Below, piece by piece: positions 1 through 6,701 of a DNA stretch of 9,064 nt. Under the pieces are notes generated by a model that saw only the letters and a list, made by a program, of their open reading frames with translations, searched no databases and had not been told where the DNA came from. The position numbers were made by a program, and so were the translations under genes. Where the stretch lies: contig QHVX01000078.1 of NCBI GenBank assembly GCA_003222375.1, forward strand, positions 1-9,064. The letters run 5' to 3'. Position 1 is the stretch's first letter. Every line of letters starts with the position of its first letter. Source of the stretch: Acidobacteriota bacterium (GTDB taxonomy: Bacteria; Acidobacteriota; Thermoanaerobaculia; Gp7-AA8).

Positions 1-2
1 AA

Positions 3-155
3 AAAATTCGCAAGATTCTGCACTACACGGGTCTGCCCTGCGACGCGCGCTCGATCACCGACGCGGTGCTGCGCATGGAAGGCAGTCGTGACGAGAAAGT
101 CGTGCGCATCGGCGTCGACAAGCGCGTCGCGACGCAGATGATCTCGGAGGACTGA
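3..155 (+). CDS. 2-oxoacid:ferredoxin oxidoreductase alpha subunit (3' end only)
   Basis: Only the last 50 codons are present; the gene enters from the left edge and stops at TGA 153-155. The peptide contains HYTGLPCDARSITDAVLRME, which resembles the C-terminal tail of alpha subunits of 2-oxoacid (2-oxoglutarate/pyruvate-type) ferredoxin oxidoreductases. The call rests mainly on position: the next gene, 5 nt downstream, is the matching beta subunit, and in this family alpha and beta are normally adjacent and form the working complex. In the full enzyme the alpha subunit carries the pyrimidine-binding half of the TPP site and, in fused forms, the gamma domain; neither is visible here. The SD of the beta gene (GGAGG, 146-150) lies inside these last codons, which suggests translational coupling. 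The family is fairly secure from context. The substrate cannot be told from this tail. Confidence 0.72.
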   Translation, partial: KIRKILHYTGLPCDARSITDAVLRMEGSRDEKVVRIGVDKRVATQMISED

Positions 156-160
156 ACAGA

Positions 161-1213
161 ATGGCTGACAGCACCCTGAAGATTGGCACTGAGCCGCCGA
201 AGGAAAATCGCCTCGGCCTCAAGGCAACCGATTATTCCGGCGGAAAGTCGACGCTGTGCGCCGGCTGCGGCCACGACGCGATCAGCAATCAGATCATCCG
301 CGCGTTCTACGAGATGAGCGTGCAACCGGAGAAGGTCGCGAAGTTCTCCGGCATCGGCTGCTCATCGAAAACGCCGGCGTATTTCCTCGGCCGCTCGCAC
401 GGATTCAATGCCGTTCACGGACGCATGCCCGCCGTCGCGACCGGCGCAATGCTCGCGAATCACGCCTTGGTCGGCATCGGCGTCTCCGGCGATGGCGACA
501 CTGCCTCGATCGGACTTGGCCAGTTCATGCACATGGTCCGTCGCAACATCCCGATGGTCTACATCATCGAGAACAACGGCGTGTACGGCCTGACCAAAGG
601 ACAATTTTCAGCGACCGCCGACGAAGGTTCGAAGCTGAAGACCGGCGTCATCAACGATCTTCCGCCCATGGACCTCTGCGCGCTGGCGGTGGAGCTCGGA
701 TGCGGATACGTCGCGCGCGGGTACGCTGGCGATCCGAAGCAGATGATCAACATTCTGAAAGGCGCGATCGCGCATGACGGCTTGTCGGTCATCGACGTCA
801 TCTCGCCCTGCGTGACCTTCAACAATCACGAGGGATCGACGAAGGGGTATACCTATTCGAAGGAACACGACGAGCTGCTCCATCAGATCGGATTCGTTCA
901 GGCCTACGAGCAGATCGAAATTGATTACGCGCCGGGCGAACTGCGGGAAGTCACCATGAACGACGGGTCGCGCATCCTGCTGAAGAAACTCGAGGAAGAT
1001 TACGATCCGTCCGATGCCGTCCAGGCATTGCAGCGATTGCACAAAGCGACCGAAGCCGGCGCGATGCTCACCGGCCTCGTTTACCTGCGGCCCGAGAAAA
1101 AGAGTTTCATTCGCCTGCTGAACATGTCGGAACGTCCGCTGTATGAGCTCGGCGAAGCGGAAACGCGCCCGCCCCGCGAGGCGCTCGACAAGATCATGCA
1201 CGACTTGATGTGA
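161..1213 (+). CDS. korB: 2-oxoacid:ferredoxin oxidoreductase beta subunit (KorB type)
   Basis: Cytoplasmic TPP-binding beta subunit of 350 aa. With the alpha subunit it would decarboxylate a 2-oxoacid (probably 2-oxoglutarate) to the acyl-CoA and pass electrons to ferredoxin. Seen directly: CAGCGHD at residues 33-39; GIGCSS at 64-69; the TPP/Mg motif GDGD (110-113) followed by ENN (137-139) and GLTKGQ (143-148); and SPC ending at C217. Cys33, Cys36, Cys67 and Cys217 match the four [4Fe-4S] ligands known in this family. The start ATG has GGAGG 10 nt upstream, within the end of the alpha gene. Length is a little above the roughly 290-340 aa of many KorB proteins, because of a C-terminal extension after about residue 240. 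A hairpin overlapping the stop codon ends the operon. The beta-subunit call is very secure. 2-Oxoglutarate rather than pyruvate or a branched-chain oxoacid is an inference from overall resemblance to KorB. Confidence 0.93.
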   Translation: MADSTLKIGTEPPKENRLGLKATDYSGGKSTLCAGCGHDAISNQIIRAFYEMSVQPEKVAKFSGIGCSSKTPAYFLGRSHGFNAVHGRMPAVATGAMLANHALVGIGVSGDGDTASIGLGQFMHMVRRNIPMVYIIENNGVYGLTKGQFSATADEGSKLKTGVINDLPPMDLCALAVELGCGYVARGYAGDPKQMINILKGAIAHDGLSVIDVISPCVTFNNHEGSTKGYTYSKEHDELLHQIGFVQAYEQIEIDYAPGELREVTMNDGSRILLKKLEEDYDPSDAVQALQRLHKATEAGAMLTGLVYLRPEKKSFIRLLNMSERPLYELGEAETRPPREALDKIMHDLM

Positions 1214-1234
1214 CGGCCGCCGTAGCGGCCGTCA
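1211..1234. terminator. GC-rich hairpin between convergent korB and a small secreted gene
   Basis: TGACGGCCGC (1211-1220) and GCGGCCGTCA (1225-1234) are exact reverse complements around a 4-nt CGTA loop, giving a perfect 10-bp stem. The korB stop codon TGA is the first three bases of the left arm. No T-tract follows on either strand, so this is not a canonical intrinsic terminator. A very stable stem placed exactly between two convergent stop codons still suggests a shared 3'-end or mRNA-stability element. Confidence 0.6.
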
Positions 1235-1247
1235 TTCGAAGGATCTA

Positions 1248-1493
1248 TTACCTGTTCAGACTGCGATAGAGCCGCGCCCGCGTGCGCATGTGCCATTGAT
1301 GCAGCCGCTGAAACATGCCCGCGATGCCGTGGTGCCGCCGCGCATTCTGTGCGCTGTTCACGACGATCACATGGCGCTTGCTCGGCGGCGGCGGAAGCGC
1401 GTGAGCGTTCACATCGACGACCTTCGTGTTCGACGCGAACGCCGGAATCGTGAGACAGAGGCTCAGGAGTCCGATCTTGAGAGACTTGGACAT
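1248..1493 (-). CDS. small secreted basic, His/Arg-rich protein of unknown function
   Basis: An 81-aa protein that I do not recognise. The N-terminus MSKSLKIGLLSLCLTIPAFA is a clear Sec signal peptide: a lysine-containing n-region, a hydrophobic core and an AFA cleavage site before SNTK. The mature part of about 61 aa has a PPPP run near its start and then a basic stretch rich in His, Arg and Gln (RRHHG, LHQWHMRTRAR). It could bind metal or an acidic surface, but that is only inference. I chose the ATG at 1493 because GGAGG lies 5 nt upstream; an in-frame GTG two codons earlier overlaps that SD and is less likely. The stop is TAA (1248-1250), 13 nt from the hairpin shared with korB. A 7-bp dyad (1520-1545) lies upstream. 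It is probably real because the signal peptide and SD agree. Confidence 0.72.
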   Translation of the reverse strand: MSKSLKIGLLSLCLTIPAFASNTKVVDVNAHALPPPPSKRHVIVVNSAQNARRHHGIAGMFQRLHQWHMRTRARLYRSLNR

Positions 1494-1632
1494 ATGCACC
1501 TCCGCTCACCGTATGGTGCAACGTCTGGGCCGTCAATAAGACGTTTCAAATGTGTGGTTTGCGCGAGTGCCGGCAATCGACGCTTGCTCAACTGATCTGC
1601 TCGTCGGCGCCTTTCTTGCTCATCATCAAGCA

Positions 1633-1815
1633 ATGGCGAACGACGAGAAAGGGGCCACCGAGGATGAGGTCGAGAAGATCGACACCATCCGCGGCTCAGA
1701 GGTCCTCGGCTACGAAGGCGCGGGACGCGAGGAGCACAGCGGCGAGAATTCGCCGGCCGAGCCTGACGATCTGCGCGACGAACTTGCCGACAATCGACCG
1801 GAAGACGTGAAGTAG
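1633..1815 (+). CDS. small acidic protein of unknown function
   Basis: A 60-aa, strongly acidic protein beginning MANDEKGATEDEVEKIDTIR, with about a third of its residues Asp or Glu. It has no signal peptide, membrane segment or cysteine, so it is probably cytoplasmic and may be partly disordered. I recognise no family. The frame stays open further upstream, to an ATG at 1552. G/C preference at third positions is strong only from codon 1633 onward, which is why I start here. No good SD precedes this ATG, which lowers confidence. The stop TAG (1813-1815) directly abuts the stop of the convergent DUF4388/TPR gene, so the two genes share no bases and have no spacer. Codon use fits the neighbours and there is no sign of transfer. 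Confidence 0.55.
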   Translation: MANDEKGATEDEVEKIDTIRGSEVLGYEGAGREEHSGENSPAEPDDLRDELADNRPEDVK

Positions 1816-3264
1816 CTACTTCTTCTTGCCGGTCAGCTCCGCGAGGCGACTCTTCGCTTCCGGATTGTCCTTATTGATTTTCAGGACATCCTCGTAGCAG
1901 GACTGCGCCCGCGACGCCAGGCCTTCGATCTTGTACAGATCCCCGAGCGAGATCAGCGCATCGACGTCGTTCGGCTCGAGCGAGAGAGCCTTCTGATAAC
2001 TCTCGGCGGCATCGCGCCGCCATTTCGGATTGCGCTCCTGACATTGTCCGAGGAGATACCAGGCAGCGGCATGATCGGGAGCGAATTCGACCGCCTGCCG
2101 CAACAGCACGATGGCTCCGTAATAATCGCCCAGGACGCTCAGATCCTTCGCCTTCTGGAAATTCTGTTCGGCGATGACACGCTGCGTCAGGCGCTTCTGC
2201 AACTCGCCCGGAAGGCGGCCGGACTGCTGCTGCATCAGCTTGTCGTATGCCTGACGACGCACAGCGTCTTTCAGCACCAGCGTCGCTTCGTCGATGCGGC
2301 GATTGATCGCCTGCACGGCATCGCGGACGATTGGAGGATACGTGCCGGGGTCGTACAGTTTTTTTCTCTCTTCCGACGCCGTGATGATTTGAGCACGCGC
2401 CGCTGCGCGAGGCACATCGAGCACTTGATAGTGGTCGAGCGATCCCAGCTGACGCGAAAGGCCGACCGCGCGCAACGACCGCTGATCGCTCGATCCGATC
2501 GCCGCCAACAGCTCGAGGTCGCGCTGCATGTCGTCGGTATTCACTTCCGGCGCAGCTTCGACGGTCGTCGAGTCAATGATTCCGAAGAGCCCGAGCGTCA
2601 TCATCGCGATGACGACTTTGGCGGCCGTCACCGATTCGGTTGCGAATTGTTTCAGGAAAGCCTCGATCGTCTGCCGCTCATGCAGCGATTCGGCGATCCG
2701 CCGCTCCGACTCGCTGAGCGGAATCGAGTCCAGGGTGAAGCGCGCATCGCGACCCGGCCCGATCTCGCGTTTGAGATCGCCCAGCGACCGTCGAAGAACG
2801 AGACCATTGGTGATCGAACGGATGCCTTCCAGCACGAGCACGGCCGTCGTAAGCAGGAACACGCGCTTCTCCGGCGCGATGGCAGCGTCGTCGGTGAACG
2901 CCGCTGTCCCTTCGTCGAGTGAAAAAAGCGGAACGAATTGCGCGGTCAGCCACTCCCGCAACAGCGTCTGGCGCCACGAGAGCTCGGCCAGACCGGCCTC
3001 GTGGAACCGCGCCACGGCATCAGTTGGATCGTCGGTCACCATCTGCGCGGCGCGCTCGGCGGCCACGACGCCGCGGCGGACGAGAAAATCGCTGAGCGAG
3101 TCCTCGGGAGCGGAAGACGTGATCAGCACCAACTCGCCCTGCGACCAGTAGAGAACCTTGCGCAGCGGCGGTCGTATGACCGTCAGATTTCCGGTATGCC
3201 GCTCTTGCAGTATTTCGCCGACGATCACTGCAAACGGCGTGATCTCGATTCGCTCCAGGCTCAC
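1816..3264 (-). CDS. DUF4388-like / degenerate J-domain / TPR protein
   Basis: A 482-aa protein without signal peptide or obvious membrane helix. Residues about 6-90 (ITPFAVIVGEILQERHTGNL, then a KVLYWSQGELVLITS strand) look like the DUF4388/PATAN-type N-terminal domain found in bacterial regulatory and motility proteins. Residues about 276-343 resemble a J-domain: HYQVLDV at the start and RRQAYDKLM at the end. The HPD loop is replaced by KLYDPG (302-307), so stimulation of DnaK is unlikely. Three TPR units follow at about 363-478, and the tail is KKK. I start at GTG 3264, at the first residue before SLERIEITPF, with GAGG 9 nt upstream; the in-frame ATG at 3330 would add 22 unconvincing residues. 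The gene is divergent from an exported TPR gene. A scaffolding or signalling role is plausible, but the function is unknown. Confidence 0.85.
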   Translation of the reverse strand: MSLERIEITPFAVIVGEILQERHTGNLTVIRPPLRKVLYWSQGELVLITSSAPEDSLSDFLVRRGVVAAERAAQMVTDDPTDAVARFHEAGLAELSWRQTLLREWLTAQFVPLFSLDEGTAAFTDDAAIAPEKRVFLLTTAVLVLEGIRSITNGLVLRRSLGDLKREIGPGRDARFTLDSIPLSESERRIAESLHERQTIEAFLKQFATESVTAAKVVIAMMTLGLFGIIDSTTVEAAPEVNTDDMQRDLELLAAIGSSDQRSLRAVGLSRQLGSLDHYQVLDVPRAAARAQIITASEERKKLYDPGTYPPIVRDAVQAINRRIDEATLVLKDAVRRQAYDKLMQQQSGRLPGELQKRLTQRVIAEQNFQKAKDLSVLGDYYGAIVLLRQAVEFAPDHAAAWYLLGQCQERNPKWRRDAAESYQKALSLEPNDVDALISLGDLYKIEGLASRAQSCYEDVLKINKDNPEAKSRLAELTGKKK

Positions 3265-3276
3265 GCGATTTTGCCT

Positions 3277-3298
3277 CTGTGTTCTGCTTTTAACACAG
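3277..3298. promoter_or_regulatory. inverted repeat in the leader of the DUF4388/TPR gene
   Basis: CTGTGTT (3277-3283) and AACACAG (3292-3298) are perfect 7-bp inverted arms with an 8-nt spacer. Read on the minus strand, the downstream arm ends directly against the GAGG ribosome-binding site of the gene starting at GTG 3264. It could therefore be a leader hairpin. In double-stranded DNA it could instead be an operator in the 130-bp region between two divergent TPR genes. The sequence alone does not decide. Confidence 0.4.
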
Positions 3299-3394
3299 TT
3301 CAACGACGACTGGCACGAAACGGGCTGCAAGACGCAACGTCATATGTGTGCAATGCCGTCGCGCCTCCAAGTGTTCCGTTTTCCGAGTGATACC

Positions 3395-5308
3395 ATGCAG
3401 GCAATGAAGAAGTTTCTCCTGCTCGCGTCCGTCGTTTTGATTTTCTGCTCGACGGCCGCGGCGCAGGACGCTACCTCTGACGACCACTACGACTTCATCC
3501 TCGCGAAGCTGGCCGCTCAGGACGGTCGTTACGACGAGGCGGTTGCGCGCATCGACAAAGTGGCGGCCCGCAATCCAAAAAATCCGGTGCTGCAATTCGA
3601 ACGCGCCATGATTCTCATCGACGCGTCACGTCCCGACGCCGCCGAAGCCGCACTTCGCGAAGTCGCTTCCGCCCATCCCGATTTCTACGATGCGCAGCGC
3701 GTCCTGGGACGCCTGCTCCTCGATCGAGCGTCTAACGACCGCGCAAAGATCGACGAAGCGCTCTCCCACCTGCAGACTGCGTTCAGGCTCAATCCCGATG
3801 ACATCGGGACCGGCATGGCGGTCGCGCAAATTCTTCTGTCGACCGGCCGCACGGCCGATGCCGAAAAGACATTGGCGACACTGCTGGAGCGCGCGCCCGA
3901 TCAGCGCACACTCAACTACACCTACGCGCAAGTCCTGACAAAACTGGGCCGCGGCGATGAGTCGCGCCAATACCTCGAACGGGCAGTGCAGGTCGATCCG
4001 ACATTTGGACCGGCGATCCTGCAGCTCATCGACATCTATCAAAAGGAAAACGAGTGGCAGAAGGCTGCCGAGATCATGCAGCCGCTGATCAACGACGATC
4101 CGATGAATCTCGATCTGCGGCGGCAGCAGGCGTTCTTCTATCTGCGCGGCGGGATGACGGAAAAAGCGCGCGGCGCGTTCAAATCGCTGGTGGAAGCCGA
4201 TCCGAAAGACACGCGTTCGCAGTTCTATCTCGCGGAAGCGCTCAACGATCTCGAGCAATTCGAAGAGGCCGACAAGATCTACCGCGGCCTTCTGGCAAAG
4301 TCGCCGTCCGATCCCGACGTCCTCGCGAGTTACGGGCTGAGTCAGATCGGTCAGCGGAAATACGATGACGCCGCCAAGACTTTTCGCCTGCTCCTCGGCG
4401 TCAGCGACCTTCCCGACAATCTGCAGGTTCTCGCGAAGACGCAGCTCGCATACATCGATCTGCAGAAGGGCAATTACGACGTGGCGCTCAGCGGCGCGAA
4501 GTCGATTCTCATTTTCCGCGACAAGCCGAACAATCAGGCAGTCAACATCGCGCTCGATGCGCTCAAGAAGCAGAAGCGCTACTCCGACGCAATCGCGCTT
4601 TTGCAACCGCTCGTCGATAACTTCGCTGCCGATCCGTTCGTGAACGCGCGATACGTCGAGATGCTCATACGGGCCGGCGCCGGTGATCGAGCGAAGATGG
4701 CGGCCGCGACGCAGGCGAAATTCGGAACGAAGAACGCTGTCGCGACGGCCGAGGCGTACATTCAAACGGAGCAGTACGAGCCGGCGGTCACGATGCTCCG
4801 CGAGGCCCTGAAGAAAACGCCGGACGATCTCGATTTGCAGTTCGAGCTCGGCTCGGCATTCGAGCGCTCGGGCGACAAGAAATCGGCGGAGCGCCTTTTT
4901 CTCGACATTCTCAACAAGCGTCCCGACCACGCCGCCACTCTCAACTACCTCGGATACATGTGGGCCGAGAGCGGCGTGAATCTCGATCGCGCCGCCGAGA
5001 TGCTCAATCGCGCCGTGAAGCAGGAGCCGAAGAACGGCGCGTATGTCGATTCACTGGGCTGGGTTTATTACCAGCAGGGGAAACTCGATCTCGCGGAAAA
5101 ATATCTGACCGATGCCGCCCATCTCCTGCCTCGCGACGCGACGGTTCAGGAACACCTCGGCGATGTTTTCGCAAAGCGCGGTGACGTCCACCGCGCGCTC
5201 GACCTCTATCGCGCTGCGCTCACCCTCGAGCCGGATGCGAAAGACGAGGCCAAGCTGAAAAACAAGATCGTCGAGCTCGAACGACGGCAGGCCGCCGCCC
5301 AGCGTTGA
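3395..5308 (+). CDS. exported TPR-repeat protein, first gene of the TPR-lolB-ispE cluster
   Basis: A 637-aa protein. The N-terminus has a Sec signal peptide (KKFLLLASVVLIFCSTAAA, cleavage before QDAT), so the protein is periplasmic or envelope-bound; the cysteine in it is not in a good lipobox. The rest, about residues 30-620, is a solenoid of roughly 15 tetratricopeptide repeats with regularly spaced A/G, Y/F and P-D/P-N turns. Repeats near 514-575 carry LNYLGYMWAESGVNLDRA and VDSLGWVYYQQGKL, a pattern I associate with the TPR protein encoded beside lolB in Proteobacteria. Such proteins act as protein-binding scaffolds; the partner is unknown. I start at ATG 3395; ATG 3404 (MKKF) is equally possible, and neither has a strong SD. 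The stop overlaps the next start (TTGA, 5305-5308), implying coupling. No internal frameshift is seen. Confidence 0.88.
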   Translation: MQAMKKFLLLASVVLIFCSTAAAQDATSDDHYDFILAKLAAQDGRYDEAVARIDKVAARNPKNPVLQFERAMILIDASRPDAAEAALREVASAHPDFYDAQRVLGRLLLDRASNDRAKIDEALSHLQTAFRLNPDDIGTGMAVAQILLSTGRTADAEKTLATLLERAPDQRTLNYTYAQVLTKLGRGDESRQYLERAVQVDPTFGPAILQLIDIYQKENEWQKAAEIMQPLINDDPMNLDLRRQQAFFYLRGGMTEKARGAFKSLVEADPKDTRSQFYLAEALNDLEQFEEADKIYRGLLAKSPSDPDVLASYGLSQIGQRKYDDAAKTFRLLLGVSDLPDNLQVLAKTQLAYIDLQKGNYDVALSGAKSILIFRDKPNNQAVNIALDALKKQKRYSDAIALLQPLVDNFAADPFVNARYVEMLIRAGAGDRAKMAAATQAKFGTKNAVATAEAYIQTEQYEPAVTMLREALKKTPDDLDLQFELGSAFERSGDKKSAERLFLDILNKRPDHAATLNYLGYMWAESGVNLDRAAEMLNRAVKQEPKNGAYVDSLGWVYYQQGKLDLAEKYLTDAAHLLPRDATVQEHLGDVFAKRGDVHRALDLYRAALTLEPDAKDEAKLKNKIVELERRQAAAQR

Positions 5309-5931
5309 TTCGTCGCGCTGCCGCGGTCTGTCTCTTCCTCCTCGCGGCCTGCCGCACCACCCGCCCGCCCAACGCTGAGCCGCTTGCCGTGCTGACTTCG
5401 ACATCGCCCGCAGAGGCAGCGCGCCAGCTCGCGCAGCGCCGCGCGGAATTTCGGGGTGAACGGAGTCTGATCCGATTGAAGATGCCGCAGCTCTCCGCGC
5501 GCGCGCAACTTCAGATCGACTCCGGTGGCCGGATGCTGATGACGATTTATTCGCCGATCGGTACGACGCTGGCGAGACTCTACGCCGAAGGAGACGATGT
5601 CATCTTCCTGAACGATTTCGAAGCGACCGTCTCGCGCGGAAAGGCAAAAGATTTCGGCGCTCTCGGCGGCCCGGTGCCGTTCCTGCTCATCGGTCTTCCC
5701 GGGACCGGGCAGGAAGCGATCACCTATGGTCCTGCGGGAATCGAAAGTGTCCGGCTGTCCGACGCGACGATCAACTACGATCCGCCTGTTTATCCGCCCA
5801 AGCGAGTCGTCGTCGATCAAGGAAGTCGTCACATCGAGATCGAACATCTCGAGAGCTTCGTCGATCCGTCGACACTCGAGGCGCCGGAGATTCCAAGCAA
5901 GTATCGCTGTTGCGTGCCGCCGCCGCTATGA
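5305..5931 (+). CDS. LolB-like outer-membrane lipoprotein
   Basis: A 208-aa predicted lipoprotein. The N-terminus MIRRAAAVCLFLLAAC has an arginine-rich start, a short hydrophobic core and a lipobox LAAC with lipidation at Cys16, followed by RTT, which does not look like inner-membrane retention. The remaining roughly 170 aa alternate beta strands, including MTIYSPIGTTLARLYAEGDD and GPVPFLLIGLPG. This fits the LolB/LppX-like half-barrel that receives lipoproteins or lipids, and also the DUF4292 group, which has a similar fold. The position just before ispE is the one lolB occupies in many Proteobacteria and supports the call. The start codon is the rare TTG, overlapping the previous stop as TTGA; no other start preserves the signal sequence. 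The stop overlaps ispE as ATGA. The C-terminus KYRCCVPPPL has an odd Cys pair. The lipoprotein call is firm; LolB function is inferred. Confidence 0.75.
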   Translation: MIRRAAAVCLFLLAACRTTRPPNAEPLAVLTSTSPAEAARQLAQRRAEFRGERSLIRLKMPQLSARAQLQIDSGGRMLMTIYSPIGTTLARLYAEGDDVIFLNDFEATVSRGKAKDFGALGGPVPFLLIGLPGTGQEAITYGPAGIESVRLSDATINYDPPVYPPKRVVVDQGSRHIEIEHLESFVDPSTLEAPEIPSKYRCCVPPPL

Positions 5932-6701
5932 AGGCCTACGCCAAGATCAACTGGGCGTTGCGCGTCACTGGCAAACGCGCCGATGGCTTTCACGACATCG
6001 AGACGCTGTTTCAAACGATTTCACTGCATGACGAGCTGCAATTCGAGCGCGCAAATGCGCTGGCGTTGACCTGTGACGATCCGATGATTCCAAACGACGA
6101 TTCGAATCTCGTCATTCGCGCGGCGAAGGCGATCGGCGTCACGGCGCTTATCCACCTCCAAAAAAGAATTCCGGCCGGCGGAGGACTGGGCGGCGGATCT
6201 TCGGATGCTGCCGCGGTGCTGCGCCAGTTCAATCGGAAAGATCGCGACATCGCGCTCTCACTCGGCTCCGACGTCCCGTTTTTTCTCGAGGGTGGAACCG
6301 CACATGCGACCGGCCGCGGTGAAGTCATCACGCCACTTCGTCGCGTCGCGCCGGTTCCGTTGCTGCTGCTGATTCCCAATGAACGCGTCCTGACCGCACA
6401 GGCCTACGGCATGCTCCGTCGCTTTTCACCGCCCCTGGGCGTCGATCGCTACCGCGCGATGATTGACGATGATCTTCTCGACCACGCGACGGAGCTCGTC
6501 AACGATTTCGAGGAGGCCATCTTCGCGAAGCTGCCGCATCTCCACGCTCTCAAGACGCGTTTGTACGAAGTCGGCGCGTCCTGGGCGGGGATGAGCGGAT
6601 CGGGATCGACGATTGCCGGAGCGTTTCGCAGTCAGGCCGATCGCGACAATGCCGTTACGCGATTTTCCGGCGTGCGCCCGATCGCGTGTGAGACGGTTTG
6701 A
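5928..6701 (+). CDS. ispE: 4-diphosphocytidyl-2-C-methyl-D-erythritol kinase (IspE)
   Basis: Cytoplasmic GHMP kinase of 257 aa that phosphorylates the 2-hydroxyl of CDP-methylerythritol with ATP, a middle step of the MEP isoprenoid pathway. Seen directly: KAYAKINWALRVTGKRADGF at the N-terminus with the conserved Lys6; the ATP-binding loop IPAGGGLGGGSSDAA (81-95); GSDVPFFLEG with Asp115 as the expected catalytic acid; and the third GHMP motif GMSGSGSTIAGAF (221-233). The ATG at 5928 overlaps the lipoprotein stop (ATGA). An upstream TTG at 5910 would add six residues before the conserved N-terminus and is rejected. The protein is about 26 aa shorter than E. coli IspE as I remember it, with the loss before the ATP loop and between that loop and Asp115. 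The last 47 nt overlap the 3' end of a convergent TetR gene. All motifs are intact, so it should be active. Confidence 0.95.
   Translation: MKAYAKINWALRVTGKRADGFHDIETLFQTISLHDELQFERANALALTCDDPMIPNDDSNLVIRAAKAIGVTALIHLQKRIPAGGGLGGGSSDAAAVLRQFNRKDRDIALSLGSDVPFFLEGGTAHATGRGEVITPLRRVAPVPLLLLIPNERVLTAQAYGMLRRFSPPLGVDRYRAMIDDDLLDHATELVNDFEEAIFAKLPHLHALKTRLYEVGASWAGMSGSGSTIAGAFRSQADRDNAVTRFSGVRPIACETV

Noticed and set aside
608..1201. 197-codon minus-strand frame opposite korB
   Set aside because: Shadow of the well-supported beta subunit; no motif and no SD.
2044..2922. 292-codon plus-strand frame opposite the DUF4388/TPR gene
   Set aside because: Arg/His-rich composition typical of an antisense shadow, and the minus-strand frame has clear domains.
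3158..3394. Longer start for the exported TPR protein
   Set aside because: The extension overlaps the divergent gene and its leader and would bury the signal peptide inside the protein.
3626..4930. 434-codon open frame on the minus strand opposite the exported TPR gene
   Set aside because: High-GC shadow. The plus-strand frame has a signal peptide, TPR pattern and proper codon bias; the antisense product is Arg/Leu-rich with no recognisable domain or SD.
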